Shown: positions 6,086 to 8,059 of the stretch, one piece after another | Position numbering within the stretch: position 1 is the first letter of the stretch | How the letters are laid out: every line of letters begins with the position of its first letter | Assembly (NCBI GenBank): GCA_026706505.1 | Contig: JAPOYQ010000837.1 | Location: forward strand, 1-8,059 | Direction: 5' to 3' | Length of the DNA: 8,059 bases | Source of the DNA: Gemmatimonadota bacterium | GTDB taxonomy: Bacteria > Latescibacterota > UBA2968 > UBA8231 | Program-made: the position numbers and the translations under genes | Notes under the pieces: generated by a model | What the model was told of the DNA's origin: nothing | Seen by the model: only the letters and a program-made list of their open reading frames with translations | The model's database searches: none

Positions 6086-7141
6086 CTATCCCGGCTGATC
6101 CCCACGCCGATTCGCCTGCGCGCGCGGCGTCAGGTCAAAATAGGTCTGGTGGCCCGCAAAAAAGCGCTCTAACTCATCGACCATGAGGCGGAAAAAATGC
6201 GGGTATTCGTCGCCCACGCGCCCGGAAAAGTGCGGGGTCAAAAACACATTGGGCAGGTCGATAATCTCACTGTCGGCCGGGATCGGCTCTGGGTCGAAGA
6301 CATCAAAGCCCGCGGCAATATCGCCGCGCTTGAGGCGCTCGATCAGGGCCGCAGAATCGAAGATCGGCCCGCGCGACACGTTGACCAAAACCGCTCCCGA
6401 CGGAATGAGTTCCAACTCGCGCTGGCCAATCATGCCTTTGGTCTGCGGCGTCAGCGGCGCGACGCAGACAATCGCATCGCACTGCGACATCACGTTGTCC
6501 AACGACGTTAGCAAAAAGCCCAACGCCTCGGACAACTCCTGCGACAAGTATGGATCGTGCACCCACAGCTCGACCTCAAAGGGCCGCAACAGTTTCATCA
6601 GCCGCCGCCCCATGTGGCCACCGCCGATCAACCCCACCCGCTTGCCCGTGAGCATTCCAGCCATCGGCTGAATAGTAGAGCCGTCGGTATTCCTAGCGAG
6701 GATGCGGCGGAAGAGCGCACCGGCATTGCGCATGGCAATCAGCGTCAGCGCCAAGGCCCACTCGGCCACCGGATAGGACGAGCCATTGGTCGTATCGACC
6801 GTGCGGATGCCCCGCGCCCACGCCTCATCCAAGTCAATGCGCGTGGCAAAGCGGTCGCCTTCCAGTTCGCCGATGAAGCGCAGCCGGGGGGAGGCTTCCA
6901 AGACCGCCGCATTAACCTTCGGCGCGCCGTGGCAAACGACGAGCGCATCTACTCCAGCCAATTCCTTTGCCAACTGCGCAATGGCCTCGGCGTCTTCGCT
7001 GGCCTGGTAAATATTGCCGCCTTCGCAGGCAAACCACGCCCAATCGGCAACCTGCTCTAGGCGCGTCAGCTCCTCTGGCGGCAGGTAGCCATGGCGCACC
7101 CGCTCGCTACAGGCGATGAGTACTTGCGGACGATTTTCCAT
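6086..7141 (-). CDS. D-2-hydroxyacid dehydrogenase (NAD-binding)
   Basis: This 351-residue enzyme would interconvert a 2-hydroxy acid and a 2-keto acid using NAD(P). The nucleotide-binding domain carries RVGLIGGGHMG (G173, G175, G178), with D196 in VHDPYL as the expected acidic residue favouring NAD. The catalytic triad is complete: R257 in VNVSRGPIFD, E285 in DPEPIP and H304 in LTPHFSG. The N-terminal substrate domain is more divergent (HGAPKVNAAVLEASPRLRFI), so the substrate is not deducible; relatives include glycerate, glyoxylate and phosphoglycerate dehydrogenases. No signal peptide. A purine-rich AAGGAAGGG (7154-7146) lies four bases before the ATG. It is the first gene of a minus-strand pair, its TAG being eight bases before the sulfatase start. 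This implies co-expression and a possible link between desulfation and hydroxyacid oxidation. Confidence 0.92.
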   Translation of the reverse strand: MENRPQVLIACSERVRHGYLPPEELTRLEQVADWAWFACEGGNIYQASEDAEAIAQLAKELAGVDALVVCHGAPKVNAAVLEASPRLRFIGELEGDRFATRIDLDEAWARGIRTVDTTNGSSYPVAEWALALTLIAMRNAGALFRRILARNTDGSTIQPMAGMLTGKRVGLIGGGHMGRRLMKLLRPFEVELWVHDPYLSQELSEALGFLLTSLDNVMSQCDAIVCVAPLTPQTKGMIGQRELELIPSGAVLVNVSRGPIFDSAALIERLKRGDIAAGFDVFDPEPIPADSEIIDLPNVFLTPHFSGRVGDEYPHFFRLMVDELERFFAGHQTYFDLTPRAQANRRGDQPG

Positions 7142-7170
7142 TGATCCCTTCCTTGGTGGATAACAGCGGT

Positions 7171-7206
7171 TCGCAGCACACAGAGCTAAATAGCATATTT
7201 ACGCCC
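7171..7206 (+). promoter_or_regulatory. Possible promoter/operator between divergent dehydrogenase and PhyH genes
   Basis: The 87-base gap 7142-7228 must hold control signals for both directions. For the rightward gene, TTCGCA (7171-7176) and CATATT (7194-7199) are 17 bases apart, each matching four of six consensus positions. They overlap a small inverted repeat, AAATA-gca-TATTT (7188-7200), that could be an operator. The evidence is weak and positional only. Confidence 0.25.
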
Positions 7207-7228
7207 GTCCCACAACACTGGAGATGCC

Positions 7229-8005
7229 ATGCTCGCCCTCGAACCTGTTTCCCCGGACGCCATTGACCGCGCCGCCGCCCTCTTTCACCGCGACGGTTTT
7301 GCCGTGGTCTCCGACGCGCTGAATGACGAACAATTCGCCTATCTCACGGAAGGTGCACACCGCGTCGTTACCGAACAGACCGCCGCCATCCCGCTGGAGG
7401 AAGCCAACCGGGGTTTTGCGCGCTATTCCTTTGGCTCGCAAATCCACCATCCCGAATGGGCCATGCTCGTGGACTTGCCGACCATTTTGCCCATCATCGA
7501 AGCCATTTTTGCCAGCGACCAGTTTACGTGCAGCGGGGCCGGCGGCGATTATTCCCTGCCCGGCGCAAAAATCCAGCCTCTGCACCGCGACATGTCCGAC
7601 GTGATTGGCGACCCCGAGCAGCGCGTCACCATCATGGACCTGCCCTCCCCCTTTGTCGTGGTCAACTTTCCCATGATCGATTTTAGCGCAGAAAACGGGG
7701 CCACGCGCTTCATTCGCGGCACCCACCGCTCGCGCCAGCCCATCCCCAGCCTCGAAGACGAACCCACCTATATGCAGCACTCTATCGCCTGTGCACCGGC
7801 TCGCTCGGCCCTCATCCGGGACGTGCGCTGCTGGCACGGCGGCACACCCAACACCTCTGAGGACGTGCGCATTATGACGAGCGTCGGCTATTACGCGCCT
7901 TGGTTTCGTCGGCCCCAAGGCGATGGAGAAATGCCCCGTGCCCTGTACGACGCCCTTTCAGAGCGCGGGAAGGCGCTGTGCCGTTATATTGTTGCGTTGG
8001 ATTAA
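7229..8005 (+). CDS. Phytanoyl-CoA dioxygenase (PhyH)-family Fe(II)/2-oxoglutarate oxygenase
   Basis: This 258-residue protein has the PhyH pattern. It opens with AALFHRDGFAVVSDALNDEQ, typical of the family N-terminus. The iron-binding H-x-D is H119-R-D121 in QPLHRDMSD, and the distal histidine is H203 in RCWHGGTPN. R214, eleven residues on, is the likely 2-oxoglutarate ligand. ENGATRFIRGTHR (155-167) matches the usual NGxTRxxPGSH strand. Such enzymes hydroxylate or oxidise small acids, quaternary amines, phosphonates or natural products; the substrate is not identifiable. At about 260 residues it is the usual bacterial size and has no signal peptide. GGAG at 7220-7223, five bases before the ATG, supports the start; an ATG at 7224 is in another frame. 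It is transcribed away from the dehydrogenase-sulfatase pair and could share control with it. Confidence 0.9.
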   Translation: MLALEPVSPDAIDRAAALFHRDGFAVVSDALNDEQFAYLTEGAHRVVTEQTAAIPLEEANRGFARYSFGSQIHHPEWAMLVDLPTILPIIEAIFASDQFTCSGAGGDYSLPGAKIQPLHRDMSDVIGDPEQRVTIMDLPSPFVVVNFPMIDFSAENGATRFIRGTHRSRQPIPSLEDEPTYMQHSIACAPARSALIRDVRCWHGGTPNTSEDVRIMTSVGYYAPWFRRPQGDGEMPRALYDALSERGKALCRYIVALD

Positions 8006-8059
8006 ATAGAAATAAGCCAAAGTTTCTGGCGCAGGACTCATTGGGTTTGCACCAAGCGA
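8006..8059. other. Right-edge intergenic sequence without recognisable features
   Basis: The 54 bases after the PhyH-family stop show no hairpin with a T-run, no start with a ribosome binding site and no repeat seen elsewhere in the window. Confidence 0.5.

Noticed and set aside
7199..7918. 239-residue minus-strand open frame opposite the PhyH-family gene
   Set aside because: The plus strand has intact iron and 2-oxoglutarate motifs with a good ribosome binding site; the antisense product shows no recognisable motif.
1..8059. tRNA or rRNA genes
   Set aside because: No tRNA-like cloverleaf with a GTTCRANNC arm and no conserved rRNA segments were seen on either strand; the space is filled by protein genes.

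Overview
The window is a compact, GC-rich bacterial segment with seven protein genes, one of them cut by the left edge. Coding density is high and several start codons have clear Shine-Dalgarno sites. The families present are a Gfo/Idh/MocA oxidoreductase, an M24 creatinase/prolidase-like hydrolase, a formylglycine sulfatase, a D-2-hydroxyacid dehydrogenase, a phytanoyl-CoA dioxygenase-like protein and a LamG/propeller protein. This mix recalls uncultured marine or sponge-associated bacteria such as Latescibacterota or Poribacteria. That placement is an impression from gene content only; there is no rRNA or other marker here.

Layout, left to right. (1) 1-272, minus: the N-terminal part of a probable class I SAM-dependent methyltransferase with a THUMP-like lead-in, running off the window. 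(2) 273-401: a divergent intergenic region with a good sigma70-type promoter pointing left. (3) 402-2090 and 2103-3185, plus: a two-gene unit encoding a seven-repeat beta-propeller protein whose repeats appear to be inserted inside a LamG jelly roll, then a Gfo/Idh/MocA oxidoreductase 12 bases downstream. (4) 3186-3417: an intergenic region holding a small MITE-like element with 15-bp terminal inverted repeats, a flanking 7-bp direct repeat and a long internal hairpin. (5) 3418-4593, plus: an M24 metallopeptidase-family hydrolase, starting at GTG. (6) 4591-4622: a hairpin between convergent genes that includes the hydrolase stop codon. (7) 7141-4641, minus: a D-2-hydroxyacid dehydrogenase followed 8 bases later by a sulfatase, a tightly coupled pair. 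(8) 7229-8005, plus: a PhyH-family Fe(II)/2-oxoglutarate dioxygenase, divergent from the dehydrogenase. (9) 8006-8059: nothing recognisable.

The enzymes show no signal peptides and look cytoplasmic. Together they would suit breakdown of small oxidised or sulfated organic compounds: sulfate ester removal, 2-hydroxy/2-keto acid interconversion, sugar or polyol oxidation, C-N hydrolysis and oxygenase attack. No substrate can be read from the sequence, and the genes need not form one pathway. The most unusual items are the split-LamG/propeller architecture and the MITE-like palindrome.
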